In this document: in pieces, positions 35,830-43,666 of the stretch
How the letters are laid out: each line of letters starts with the position of its first letter
Position numbering within the stretch: position 1 is the first letter of the stretch
Assembly (NCBI GenBank): GCA_963643985.1
Contig: CAVINP010000007.1
Span: forward strand, 1 to 44,398
Source: SFTH01 sp963643985
Lineage (GTDB): Bacteria; Bacillota; Clostridia; Christensenellales; Aristaeellaceae
Direction of reading: 5' to 3'
DNA: 44,398 nucleotides
The notes under the pieces: model-generated
Seen by the model: only the letters and a program-made list of their open reading frames with translations
The model's database searches: none
What the model was told of the DNA's origin: nothing
Translations under genes and position numbers: made by a program

Positions 35830-36375
35830 ATGATCTATACCGGAAAGGAAATGGAAACGAAGGCTGTGATGGATGCGGCACAGGCCATGTGCGCGGCGGC
35901 GCGAACCGCTCCCAAGGCATGCGGCATCGATCATATCGTCACGGCAGTGCTGACGGGCGAAGAAAAGGATGCATTGGCAGCGGAGATGGAGCGCATGGGC
36001 GCGGAGCTCGGTGCGGATTTCTTCATCCGCGACGGCGGGAACGTTCGCGCGGCACAGGCCGTCGTGCTCATCGGCATACGCGAGGGCAAGCGCGGCCTGA
36101 ACGCGATCTGCGGCTACTGCCACTATGCCGACTGTACGGAATGCGCCGACAAGGGTGGCGTGTGCGTCTACGATCCGGTGGACGTGGGCATTGCCGTGGG
36201 TTCGGCCGTATCGATTGCGGCCGATTGGCGCATGGACAACCGCGTGCTCTTCTCGGCGGGTCGTGCGGCAATCTCCCTGGGCACGCTCGGCGAGGGCGTG
36301 GGACAGGTGTTCGGCATTCCGCTGAGCGTGAGCGGCAAGTCGCCGTTCTTTGACAGAAAGAAAAAGGCACAATAA
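35830..36375 (+). CDS. Ferredoxin-domain protein (DUF2148)
   Basis: The 181 residues match the DUF2148 family from memory. A Cys-rich block ICGYCHYADCTECADKGGVC near residues 95-114 could bind an iron-sulfur cluster, and the C-terminal DVGIAVGSAVSIAADWRMDN is also family-typical. The family is widespread in anaerobes and has no firm function. GGGAGG supports the ATG. It lies 15 bp before the nucleotidyltransferase gene and probably shares its transcript. Confidence 0.88.
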   Translation: MIYTGKEMETKAVMDAAQAMCAAARTAPKACGIDHIVTAVLTGEEKDALAAEMERMGAELGADFFIRDGGNVRAAQAVVLIGIREGKRGLNAICGYCHYADCTECADKGGVCVYDPVDVGIAVGSAVSIAADWRMDNRVLFSAGRAAISLGTLGEGVGQVFGIPLSVSGKSPFFDRKKKAQ

Positions 36376-36390
36376 GGAGCAGAATATACC

Positions 36391-37293
36391 ATGAACAAAC
36401 CGACACTGGTCGTCATGGCGGCCGGAATGGGCAGCCGTTTCGGCGGTTGCAAACAGGTCACGCCCGTGGACGATAAGGGGCATGTGATCATTGATTTTTC
36501 GATTTTTGATGCGCTGCGGGCGGGCTTCGGCAGGATCGTTTGCGTGATCAAGCCCGAGATGGAAGCGGACTTCAAAGAACGCATCGGCAACCGCATTGCG
36601 CGTCACGCGGACATATCCTATGCCTATCAGACGCTGGATCGCCTGCCGCAGGGCTTCACCGTTCCCGAGGGACGCGCGAAACCCTGGGGTACGGCGCACG
36701 CGGTGCTCTGCGCGGCGGATCGGATCGAGGGCGACTTCGCGGCCATCAATGCCGATGACTTCTATGGCGCGGGCGCATTTGAAGCGGCGGCCGCCTTCCT
36801 GACGGGAGATCATGCACCCAACGAGCACGCGATGGTGGGATATCTGATCGAGAACACGCTGACGGAAAACGGCTACGTGTCGCGCGGCATCTGCGAGGGC
36901 GAGGGCGGTCTGCTCAGGTCCATCACCGAGCGTGTACACATCGAACCGCGCGAGGGCGGTGCAGCCTACATCGAGCCGGGCAAGGCGGAGGTCTTCATTC
37001 CCGCGGGCACGAAAGTCTCCATGAACATGTGGGCGTTTTCGCACAGCATCCTGGACGAGATGAAGGCGGGCTTCGTGCGCTTCCTCGGGAATATGCCCAA
37101 TCCGCTGAAGTCGGAATACTACCTGCCCAGCGTGCCGGATCGTCTGATTCACGAGGGCAGCGGTCGCGTGCGCCTGCTGGAGACGGATGAACGCTGGTAC
37201 GGCGTGACCTATCATGAGGATCTGGCCAAGGTGCAGGATGCCATGAAGCGCCTGAAGGCGGCGGGGAAGTATCCCGAGGAGCTCTGGCCGTGA
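36391..37293 (+). CDS. Sugar-phosphate nucleotidyltransferase-like protein
   Basis: This has a GT-A/NTP_transferase fold. The nucleotide-binding start is TLVVMAAGMGSRFGGCKQ, a form of GxGxR with a variant GGCKQ in place of the usual PK. It is followed by GTAHAVLCAAD and INADDFYG (metal-binding Asp). The 300 residues match a family of stand-alone nucleotidyltransferases seen in clostridia and often placed beside phosphatase or kinase genes. The sugar and nucleotide cannot be named. GGAGC precedes the ATG, and the HAD gene follows 7 bp after the stop. Confidence 0.85.
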   Translation: MNKPTLVVMAAGMGSRFGGCKQVTPVDDKGHVIIDFSIFDALRAGFGRIVCVIKPEMEADFKERIGNRIARHADISYAYQTLDRLPQGFTVPEGRAKPWGTAHAVLCAADRIEGDFAAINADDFYGAGAFEAAAAFLTGDHAPNEHAMVGYLIENTLTENGYVSRGICEGEGGLLRSITERVHIEPREGGAAYIEPGKAEVFIPAGTKVSMNMWAFSHSILDEMKAGFVRFLGNMPNPLKSEYYLPSVPDRLIHEGSGRVRLLETDERWYGVTYHEDLAKVQDAMKRLKAAGKYPEELWP

Positions 37294-37300
37294 GGTTTGA

Positions 37301-37855
37301 ATGAACGTATACGATTTTGACAATACGATACTGCGCGGAGACAGCACGGTGCGCTTTTGCCTGTACTGCCTGAGGCACTATCCGCGCATATGGCCCGATA
37401 TCCCCGCGCAGATCATCAACGGCGCACTGTTCCTGATGAAAAAGCGTGATCGGAGGGCCTTCAAGCAGCGACTGCTGCGCTTTGTCGCGTGGATTGATGT
37501 CGAAGGGGCGCTGGAAAACTTCTGGCAGGAGAACTTCGGCCGAATCAAGCCCTTTTACGCGAAGACGCGCAGGGACGACGATGTCATCATATCCGCATCG
37601 CCCGAGTTCATCATTGCTCCGGCCTGCAAGCGCCTCGGCATTCGTCATTTCATGGGCTCACCCGTGGACATGAAGACGGGGAGGTATCTGGGAGCGAACT
37701 GCAACGGCGAGGAAAAGGTGCGGCGCTTCCGCGAGGCATACGCAGACGCACAGATTGATGATTTCTATTCCGATTCGCATTCGGACGATCCGCTGGCGCG
37801 TCTGGCGAAGCGTGCGATCATGGTCAGGGGCAACGAACTTGTGCCCTGGCCTTAG
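37301..37855 (+). CDS. HAD-superfamily (subfamily IB) phosphatase
   Basis: The 184 residues have motif I VYDFDNTILRGD (nucleophile Asp), motif II ISASPEF, and motif III/IV YSDSHSDDP. This is the SerB-like IB layout. The size fits small clostridial HAD-IB enzymes; the substrate is unknown. The ribosome binding site (TGAGGT) overlaps the stop codon of the nucleotidyltransferase gene, so they are coupled. The pair could make and trim a sugar or alcohol phosphate, by inference. Confidence 0.88.
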   Translation: MNVYDFDNTILRGDSTVRFCLYCLRHYPRIWPDIPAQIINGALFLMKKRDRRAFKQRLLRFVAWIDVEGALENFWQENFGRIKPFYAKTRRDDDVIISASPEFIIAPACKRLGIRHFMGSPVDMKTGRYLGANCNGEEKVRRFREAYADAQIDDFYSDSHSDDPLARLAKRAIMVRGNELVPWP

Positions 37856-37946
37856 GGCGTGTTTCCAAAATTCCCTAAGCTGCAATTTCCGGCAGAATTG
37901 ACGCCTGTTTATACTTCACACAGTGACAAAAAAAGTCGCAATGGGC

Positions 37947-37975
37947 TTGACGCGAGGCGAAAATTGGTTTATTAT
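37947..37975 (+). promoter_or_regulatory. Candidate promoter of the mgtE leader transcript
   Basis: TTGACG (37947-37952), 17 bp and TATTAT (37970-37975). A terminator-type hairpin begins two bases after the -10, so this may instead be coincidental sequence. Confidence 0.45.
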
Positions 37976-37976
37976 A

Positions 37977-38011
37977 GAATACAGGGGAACTGTTCCCTGT
38001 ATTCTTTTTTT
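37977..38011 (+). terminator. Intrinsic terminator after the HAD gene / at the start of the mgtE leader
   Basis: GAATACAGGG (37977-37986) pairs with CCCTGTATTC (37995-38004), followed by seven T. It either ends the 35830-37855 transcript or acts on RNA from the promoter beside it. Confidence 0.8.
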
Positions 38012-38334
38012 GATTCGGAGGTGGCAAAGCATGGACGACGGCGGTAAATGTATGTCGGCTGATGGCGTGCCTCGAAGCGTGCGTTCATCGCTTGGCCACT
38101 GTGGAGCCTTCGCGCATTGAGGTAAATTGCTTTGCACGAAACGGCGCATATGCTATCGATTGAACCACATTTTTGACTGAGGTAGGCCTTCATTCTTCAC
38201 ACACAAATCCGAACGTCTGAAGCTGCGGCGTGACATTTGACCGGCAGGCGTAGTTTGCTATGCCCTGACGGTGTGTATTTGTGCGCCTTAAGACAGGAAA
38301 ATTCGGAAATTCAAGAGAAGGAGGATGAAGTCCC
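38012..38334 (+). promoter_or_regulatory. Structured leader upstream of mgtE
   Basis: This is a long region without a conserved gene. GCAAAGCA (38024-38031) pairs perfectly with TGCTTTGC (38128-38135), closing an element of about 110 nt around a short ORF. Further on, GGCGTAG/CTATGCC makes a 7-bp hairpin with a TTTG loop (about 38246-38263). mgtE genes often carry an Mg2+-sensing M-box, but I could not match the M-box core here. No T-tract terminator is seen close to mgtE. Class unidentified. Confidence 0.4.
38031..38120 (+). CDS. 29-codon ORF in the mgtE leader (possible leader peptide)
   Basis: An ATG preceded by a perfect GGAGGT (38017-38022) with 8 nt spacing opens a 29-residue frame, MDDGGKCMSADGVPRSVRSS and nine more, ending TGA. 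No family is recognised. The ATG region is inside the GCAAAGCA/TGCTTTGC stem, so translating ribosomes would disrupt that stem. This could be a regulatory leader peptide or chance. Confidence 0.35.
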   Translation: MDDGGKCMSADGVPRSVRSSLGHCGAFAH

Positions 38335-39699
38335 ATGGATTTTGAACGGATTAAGACCCGTTTGGATGCGCTGCTCAAGGCCGGCAAGAAAGCCGAGCTG
38401 CGCGGCGCACTGAACATGCTCAACGAAGTCGATATAGCCGAATATCTGGAGACGCTGGACAACGAAAAGATGCTGGTGGTGTTCCGCCTGCTGCCCAAGG
38501 ACATCTCGGCGGAGGTCTTTTCCTACATGGACAATGACCTGCGCACGCGCATCATGGAAGCACTGGACGACAGCGAGGCCATGCGAATCATTGATGACAT
38601 GTTCATCGATGACGCGGTCGACTTTCTGGAGGAACTGCCCGCGGGTGTGGTCAAGCGCATGCTGCAGGGCTGCGATGAAAAGAAGCGTCAGCTGATCAAC
38701 CAGTTTTTGCGCTATCCCGAAAACAGCGCCGGTTCGATCATGACCATCGAATACATGGATTTCCACATCGGCACGAACGTGGGTCAGGCCATGGCGGAGA
38801 TCCGGCGCACGGGTATCGACAAGGAAACCATCAACACACTCTATGTCATCGACGAAAACCGTAAACTTCTGGGCACGGTCGGTCTGCGCAAGCTGCTGCT
38901 GGCAAGCGACGATGTGCAGGTGCAGGACCTGATGAATGCGCAGGTGATATCTGTGCACACCACCGATGACCAGGAGGTCGTCGCCGACACGGTGCGCAAG
39001 TATGACCTGCTGGCCATCCCTGTGGTCGATCACGAGGAGCGCCTGGTCGGTATCGTCACGGTTGACGATATCGTGGACGTCATCGAAGATGAGAACACAG
39101 AGGACTTTGAAAAGATGGCCGCTATGCTGCCGTCCGACGATGAGTACCTGAAGACGGGCGTGTTCACGATGGCGAAAAACCGCTTCCCGTGGCTGCTGGT
39201 GCTGATGCTCTCGGCAACGTTTACTGGCAAGATCATCACGCACTTTGAAAACGTGCTCTCCAGTGCGGCAGGCGTGGGCGTGGCGCTGACGGCCTGCATC
39301 CCCATGCTGATGGACACCGGCGGTAACTGCGGTTCGCAGGCCTCGACGCTGGTCATCCGTGGCCTCGCGCTGGGTGAGGTGGAATTCAAGGACATATTGC
39401 GCGTGCTCTGGCGAGAAGTGCGCGTGGCACTGATGCTGGGCGTGGTGCTGGGACTGATCAACTTTGCCCGCATCTATTTTCTGGAAAAATACACCCTGGG
39501 CGTGGCACTGGTCGTATCCTTGGCCATGTTCCTGACGATCATCATTGCCAAGTCCATCGGTTGTACGCTGCCGTTGCTGGCCAAAGCCGTGCATCTTGAC
39601 CCTGCAATGATGGCCAGCCCAATCATCACCACATTGGTCGATGCCGCATCGCTGACAATTCTGTTCACCATAGCCACCAAGGTATTGAACATATCGTGA
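38335..39699 (+). CDS. mgtE: Magnesium transporter/channel MgtE
   Basis: This is an Mg2+ channel of the inner membrane. The 454 residues show the N-terminal helical MgtE_N superhelix (to about 130), two CBS domains (about 135-255, with LMNAQVISVHTTDDQEVVAD and LAIPVVDHEERLVGIVTVDD), a plug helix and 5 membrane helices with the pore motif PMLMDTGGNCGSQAS. The cytoplasmic domains close the pore at high Mg2+. AAGGAGG at 9 nt supports the ATG. A strong terminator follows. Confidence 0.96.
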   Translation: MDFERIKTRLDALLKAGKKAELRGALNMLNEVDIAEYLETLDNEKMLVVFRLLPKDISAEVFSYMDNDLRTRIMEALDDSEAMRIIDDMFIDDAVDFLEELPAGVVKRMLQGCDEKKRQLINQFLRYPENSAGSIMTIEYMDFHIGTNVGQAMAEIRRTGIDKETINTLYVIDENRKLLGTVGLRKLLLASDDVQVQDLMNAQVISVHTTDDQEVVADTVRKYDLLAIPVVDHEERLVGIVTVDDIVDVIEDENTEDFEKMAAMLPSDDEYLKTGVFTMAKNRFPWLLVLMLSATFTGKIITHFENVLSSAAGVGVALTACIPMLMDTGGNCGSQASTLVIRGLALGEVEFKDILRVLWREVRVALMLGVVLGLINFARIYFLEKYTLGVALVVSLAMFLTIIIAKSIGCTLPLLAKAVHLDPAMMASPIITTLVDAASLTILFTIATKVLNIS

Positions 39700-39711
39700 T
39701 TCTTTTATCAG

Positions 39712-39750
39712 AACAGGATCCTGCCTGATTGCGGCGGGATCCTGTTTTTT
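39712..39750 (+). terminator. mgtE terminator
   Basis: AACAGGATCC (39712-39721) pairs with GGATCCTGTT (39737-39746), continuing into a T-run. Confidence 0.85.
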
Positions 39751-39821
39751 CTGTCGATCGGAACTTTTTTCCGGGCGTCAACGTCAAAACTGTACCAAGA
39801 GGTGAAAGCGAGGGAACGAAA

Positions 39822-40268
39822 ATGAAAAAGATAATTGCTGTGTTGCTTCTGGCTGTGCTGCTGTGCACGGCTGCTCTGGCCGAGACGGCCGACGAGACCG
39901 AAGCGGATACCACCTGGTACGAGCTCAGCGAGGATGCGGGGTTCCTGACGGTGCATCTGGAGGCCAACGCCACCACCGGTTATGAGTGGACCTACACGAT
40001 CTCCGATGAGACACTGCTCGAACTTGTCACGGATGAGTACACCGAGGACGAGCACGAGGACGGCATGACCGGCGTGGGCGGCACATGGAATGCGAGCTTC
40101 ATGCCGATCGGCGACAAGAGCGGCGAGGTTGACCTGACGCTGACGTATGTGCGCAGCTTCGAGCCGGATTCCCCCGCCCGCGAGATCGTGATGCACATCG
40201 CCATCGACGAGACCGGCGCACTGAGCGTCGTATCCACCGAGGAAGTGCCGACGACCGAAGCGGAGTAA
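39822..40268 (+). CDS. Secreted chagasin-like (I42) cysteine protease inhibitor
   Basis: The 148 residues start with a signal peptide (MKKIIAVLLLAVLLCTAALA, site before ETAD). The mature part is one Ig-like domain with the three chagasin loops in order: EANATTGYEW at 48-56 (family NPTTGY), GMTGVGG at 81-87 (GxGG loop), and YVRSFEPD at 109-116 (family RPW, here divergent). The family inhibits papain-type (C1) proteases. No C1 protease is visible in the window; a caspase-like one is (30710-32686), but inhibition of that clan by chagasins is not established. The ATG at 39822 follows GAGGGA; the longer frame to 39729 runs into the mgtE terminator. Confidence 0.8.
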   Translation: MKKIIAVLLLAVLLCTAALAETADETEADTTWYELSEDAGFLTVHLEANATTGYEWTYTISDETLLELVTDEYTEDEHEDGMTGVGGTWNASFMPIGDKSGEVDLTLTYVRSFEPDSPAREIVMHIAIDETGALSVVSTEEVPTTEAE

Positions 40269-40270
40269 AG

Positions 40271-40302
40271 GATCCCCGCAAACAAAGATCCCCGCAAACA
40301 AA
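40271..40302 (+). repeat. Perfect tandem duplication, 2 x 16 bp
   Basis: GATCCCCGCAAACAAA occurs twice back to back (40271-40286, 40287-40302), immediately before and into the terminator stem. Confidence 0.9.
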
Positions 40303-40338
40303 AAGTGCCTGCAAAAAAATCGCAGGCACTTTTTGTTT
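40296..40338. terminator. Bidirectional terminator between the inhibitor and sugar permease genes
   Basis: A perfect 17-bp stem (40296-40312 with 40322-40338), loop AAAAAAATC. It overlaps the stop codon of the minus-strand permease gene. Confidence 0.85.
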
Positions 40339-41182
40339 ATCCCTTCACCGCGCCGGCGGTGACACCCTTGATGATGTGCTTTTGGCAGCAGATGTAGAAT
40401 ATGATGATCGGCAATATCGAAAGCATGATCAGTGCCATCGTGCCGCCCAGATCCACCTTGCCGTAGCTGCCCTGCAGGTACTGGATGTGTATCGGTATCG
40501 TGCGATACTTTGTCTGATCCAGTACGAGGTAGGGGAGGAGGTAGTCGTTCCAGACCCACATGATCTCCAGTATGCCCACTGAGACCAGTATCGGCTTGAG
40601 CATCGGGAAGACCACGCCGAAGAAGGTGCGCACGGGACCGCAGCCGTCGATGGCCGCCGCCTCTTCGATCTCCAGCGGTATGCCCTTGACAAAGCCACAG
40701 AACATGAACACCGCAAGGCCCGCGCCGAAGCCCAGATAGATGACGGGAATCGTCCACGGCGTGTTCAGATGCAGCGTATAGGCCGTCTTGGAGAGTGTGA
40801 ACTGCACCATCTGGAAGGGCACAACCATCGAGAACACGAACAGGTAGTAAGCCAGCTTGGCAAAACGGCTGCCCACGCGTGCGATGTACCATGCCGCCAT
40901 GGAGGTGCACAGCAGTATCAGTGCGCAGGAGAGTATCGTGATCACGAAGCTGTAGCCTGCGGCGGTCAGGAAGTTGTACTGGCCCAGATTCATGCCGTTG
41001 ACGTAGTTCATGATGCCCATGAAGGTTTCCTTCGTGGGGAAGGCGAAGGTCGCCGTATTGATGGAGGCATTGGATTTGAATGAGTTCATCAGCACGAGCA
41101 GTATCGGCGCGATGTAGATTAGGCTGATCACGGAAAAGACGATGGTCAGTACGCGCTTGCCGGGCGTGTTTTTTCTGTTCAT
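40337..41182 (-). CDS. Carbohydrate ABC transporter permease, MalG type
   Basis: This membrane subunit has 281 residues and about 6 helices, with the ATPase-contact loop around IPLEIEEAAAIDGCGPVRTF, family-typical for CUT1 sugar importers. The ATG at 41182 follows AAGGAGGT and overlaps the preceding gene's stop region (TGATATG), so the two permeases are coupled. It is the last gene of the operon; no ATPase gene follows, so a shared MsmK/MalK-type ATPase elsewhere is likely. Confidence 0.93.
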   Translation of the reverse strand: MNRKNTPGKRVLTIVFSVISLIYIAPILLVLMNSFKSNASINTATFAFPTKETFMGIMNYVNGMNLGQYNFLTAAGYSFVITILSCALILLCTSMAAWYIARVGSRFAKLAYYLFVFSMVVPFQMVQFTLSKTAYTLHLNTPWTIPVIYLGFGAGLAVFMFCGFVKGIPLEIEEAAAIDGCGPVRTFFGVVFPMLKPILVSVGILEIMWVWNDYLLPYLVLDQTKYRTIPIHIQYLQGSYGKVDLGGTMALIMLSILPIIIFYICCQKHIIKGVTAGAVKG

Positions 41183-41183
41183 A

Positions 41184-42098
41184 TCAGCGCTGCACCTCCT
41201 TGGAGTGGGTGGCACGCAGTTGAATGAGCGCGATGACCGCCACCAGTATGAAGAAGAGCACTGCCTTGGCCTGCGCTACGCCGCGCTGGTTCGCCTTGGA
41301 GAAGGTCGAAGAGATGTTCAGCGCCAGCATTTCCGTGGTGCGGATCTGGCTGCCGTTGGCCTGCATCAGTATCGGCGCACCGTTGCCGTTGAGCGCGAGG
41401 TTCTGGTCATAGAGTTTGAAGGAATTGGTGAGCGTCAGGAAAGAGCAGATGGTGATCGAGGGCATGACGCTGGGAATGGTCACGTGCCAGAGCGTCTGCC
41501 ATGCGGAAGCGCCGTCGATCTGGGAAGCTTCGATCAGATCCTCGGAGACTGACTGCAGCCCGGCGATGTAGATGATCATCATGTAGCCGACCTGCTGCCA
41601 GCACATGAGTACGATCAGTCCCCAGTAGCCATATTTTGTGCTCAATTCGATGCTCATGGGCAGTATGCCGTTGAATATCATCTTCCAGATGTAGCCCAGC
41701 ACGATACCGCCGATGAGGTTGGGCATGAAGAACACGCCGCGGAAGAGGTTGCTGCCTTTGATGCCGCGGGTGAGTGCGTAGGCCACCGTGAAGGCCAGCA
41801 GATTAATCAAAACCAGCGACACGACGGAGACCAGTGCGGTATAGCCGAAGGCGTGCATAAAGCTCGGATCCTTCAGGGCCTTGACATAGTTGCCCAGGCC
41901 GATAAACTTGGCGTCCGACGTGGTGGTGAATTTGCAGAATGAAAGATAGAAGCCCTTCAAAAACGGGTAGATGAAGCCGATGCAGAATGCCGCGAATGTG
42001 GGCAGCAGAAAGAGCGGGAACCAGCGTCTGATCGGTCTTCGGATCAATGCGGAATTGACGGCAGCCTTGTCGGGCTGCTTCTGTTTTGTCTTTGGCAT
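41184..42098 (-). CDS. Carbohydrate ABC transporter permease, MalF/UgpA type
   Basis: The 304 residues have an N-terminal cytoplasmic basic segment and 6 predicted helices. The conserved loop SVSEDLIEASQIDGASAWQT contacts the ATPase, and MPNLIGGIVLGYIWKMIFN is typical of CUT1 permeases. It lies downstream of the binding-protein gene, from which it is separated by about 145 bp containing a strong hairpin. Confidence 0.93.
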   Translation of the reverse strand: MPKTKQKQPDKAAVNSALIRRPIRRWFPLFLLPTFAAFCIGFIYPFLKGFYLSFCKFTTTSDAKFIGLGNYVKALKDPSFMHAFGYTALVSVVSLVLINLLAFTVAYALTRGIKGSNLFRGVFFMPNLIGGIVLGYIWKMIFNGILPMSIELSTKYGYWGLIVLMCWQQVGYMMIIYIAGLQSVSEDLIEASQIDGASAWQTLWHVTIPSVMPSITICSFLTLTNSFKLYDQNLALNGNGAPILMQANGSQIRTTEMLALNISSTFSKANQRGVAQAKAVLFFILVAVIALIQLRATHSKEVQR

Positions 42099-42182
42099 GA
42101 TATAGCCCCTCCGGTTTCGTGTTTGTCCGAAGCTGAATAATCTTCGGCGAATCGCATCGCAGCGCCTTCGATGCGGCAGGCA

Positions 42183-42214
42183 AGCCCGAGAACGGGAGAT
42201 TCCGTTCTCGGGCT
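42183..42214 (-). terminator. Intercistronic hairpin between sugar-binding protein and permease genes
   Basis: A perfect 13-bp stem (42183-42195 with 42202-42214), loop of 6. No T-run follows on the minus strand, so mRNA end protection or partial attenuation is likelier than full termination. Confidence 0.6.
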
Positions 42215-42242
42215 GAATAAAGTTACCTCTTTATCGGATCAG

Positions 42243-43514
42243 TTACTGATTCTCGTACTGATAGGCCCAGCCATCGACGAATGCGGTCACCACATCGTCC
42301 CAGGAGCCGCCTGCGGAGTACTGCGTCATTGCGGAAACGACGCCGGCACGCCAGTCATCCACGGCAGGAGTGTAGTTGAAGGCCCAGGTCACAACGTACT
42401 TGCCCTCTGCGGTGTAGGCATTGGCATCGTTGCAGAACACGTTGGAGGATTCCTTGGCGTTCTTGAACGGGCAGGGGCCGAACTGCTCGGCGAGCATCGT
42501 CGTGCCCTCGTCGGAGGTCACAACCCAGTAGAGGAAATCGAGCGTTGCGTCGATGTTCTCCTGGGGTGCATTCTTGTTGACGGCCCAGCAGTTCTCGGTG
42601 CCGGAGCACAGACCCGCGTCTTCTTCGCCTTCAACGCCGCAGTAGATCGGGATCATGGCCAGATCTTCGTCTTTCATGCCGAAGGTGCCGGTCAGGTTGG
42701 AATACTCCCAGGTGCCGTTCTGATAGAACACGGCCTTGCCCTCGCCGAACTCGGCCTCGGCTTGATCGCCGGTGTAGGAGCTCAGCTGCGCCGGATCGGC
42801 GGCGGAGTTCTGGATGTAAAGATCCCAGATGGCCTTGAAGTTGTCCAGATAAGCGCCGGTGATGGTGGCGGGCTGCTCGGTCACGCCGTCATCGCGGAAC
42901 TCATAGAACAGGGGCATGTTGGCCAGATGGCCGGAGAAGCGCCAGGAGGAAGAGCCGTCCATGCCGGAGGAGGTGAAGGCATCAAAGCCCAGTTCGTCCG
43001 CGCGGGCGTGAATGTCCTCGGCAACGGCCTTGAGGGTCTCGAAGTTGGTGATGTCATCCAGCGTGTAGCCGGCCTGCTTCAGCAGGGCTGTGTTGACGAT
43101 GATGCCGAAGGATTCATAGCAGTAGCCGATGGACAGCGTCTCACCGTTTTCGCCCTTCATATTGAAGTCTTCGGTGGTCAGCTCGTCAAACAGCTTCGTG
43201 CCGGTGAGGTCCAGGCAGTAGCTGCCCCAAGTGTTCACAGCGCCCTGATTGCCGCACTGGAACAGAGTGGGGGCGTTGTCGCCCTTGTCCATTTCGGTCG
43301 TAAGAGTGGTATCGTACTGGCCGGAAGCGGCGGTGAGCACCTTGACCTCAACACCGGTCTGCTCGGTGTAGAGCGCAGCCAAATCCTGCCATGCCTGATC
43401 TGCTTCGGGCTTGAAGTTCAGGTAGTAGACGGAGCCGGTGGTTTCGGCGGAAGCGACGACGGCCAGAGAGAGCACGAGCGCCAGCGCCATGACGATGCAA
43501 ACGAGTTTCTTCAT
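42243..43514 (-). CDS. Sugar ABC transporter substrate-binding protein
   Basis: This is a family 1 extracellular solute-binding protein. The 423 residues start MKKLVCIVMALALVLSLAVV and then ASA, a signal peptide with an AxA site before ETTG and without a lipobox Cys. The mature part has FKPEADQAWQDLAALYTEQT near its start, KAVFYQNGTWEYSN, and VNKNAPQENIDATLDFLYWV, which are CUT1 binding-protein features. The ligand is unknown. AAGGAG precedes the ATG. It has its own promoter and heads the operon. Confidence 0.94.
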   Translation of the reverse strand: MKKLVCIVMALALVLSLAVVASAETTGSVYYLNFKPEADQAWQDLAALYTEQTGVEVKVLTAASGQYDTTLTTEMDKGDNAPTLFQCGNQGAVNTWGSYCLDLTGTKLFDELTTEDFNMKGENGETLSIGYCYESFGIIVNTALLKQAGYTLDDITNFETLKAVAEDIHARADELGFDAFTSSGMDGSSSWRFSGHLANMPLFYEFRDDGVTEQPATITGAYLDNFKAIWDLYIQNSAADPAQLSSYTGDQAEAEFGEGKAVFYQNGTWEYSNLTGTFGMKDEDLAMIPIYCGVEGEEDAGLCSGTENCWAVNKNAPQENIDATLDFLYWVVTSDEGTTMLAEQFGPCPFKNAKESSNVFCNDANAYTAEGKYVVTWAFNYTPAVDDWRAGVVSAMTQYSAGGSWDDVVTAFVDGWAYQYENQ

Positions 43515-43574
43515 GATTGGGTTCTCCTTTCAGAACTTGTTTCGGATCGGCAATAGACTAAAACCTACTACACA

Positions 43575-43603
43575 ATATTAGCACTTTTTCTTCAATCCGT
43601 CAA
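43575..43603 (-). promoter_or_regulatory. Promoter of the sugar ABC operon
   Basis: On the minus strand TTGACG (43603-43598), 17 bp and TAATAT (43580-43575), about 60 bp before the start codon. Confidence 0.6.
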
Positions 43604-43666
43604 TAGATTTTGTAAATAATAGCCGAAGGAATATTGCATTTCTTATTATCGACTGTGATTGCAGTC

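Noticed and set aside
37856..37976. Possible insertion-sequence end (GGGCGTGTTTCCAAAATTCC) after the HAD gene
   Set aside because: No matching inverted end, target duplication or transposase was found.
38012..38334. M-box (Mg2+) riboswitch
   Set aside because: Expected from context, but the conserved core could not be matched by eye, so it is left as an unclassified leader.
42183..42214. Full transcription terminator within the sugar operon
   Set aside because: No T-run follows on the transcribed strand, and the downstream permeases have no promoter of their own in the gap.
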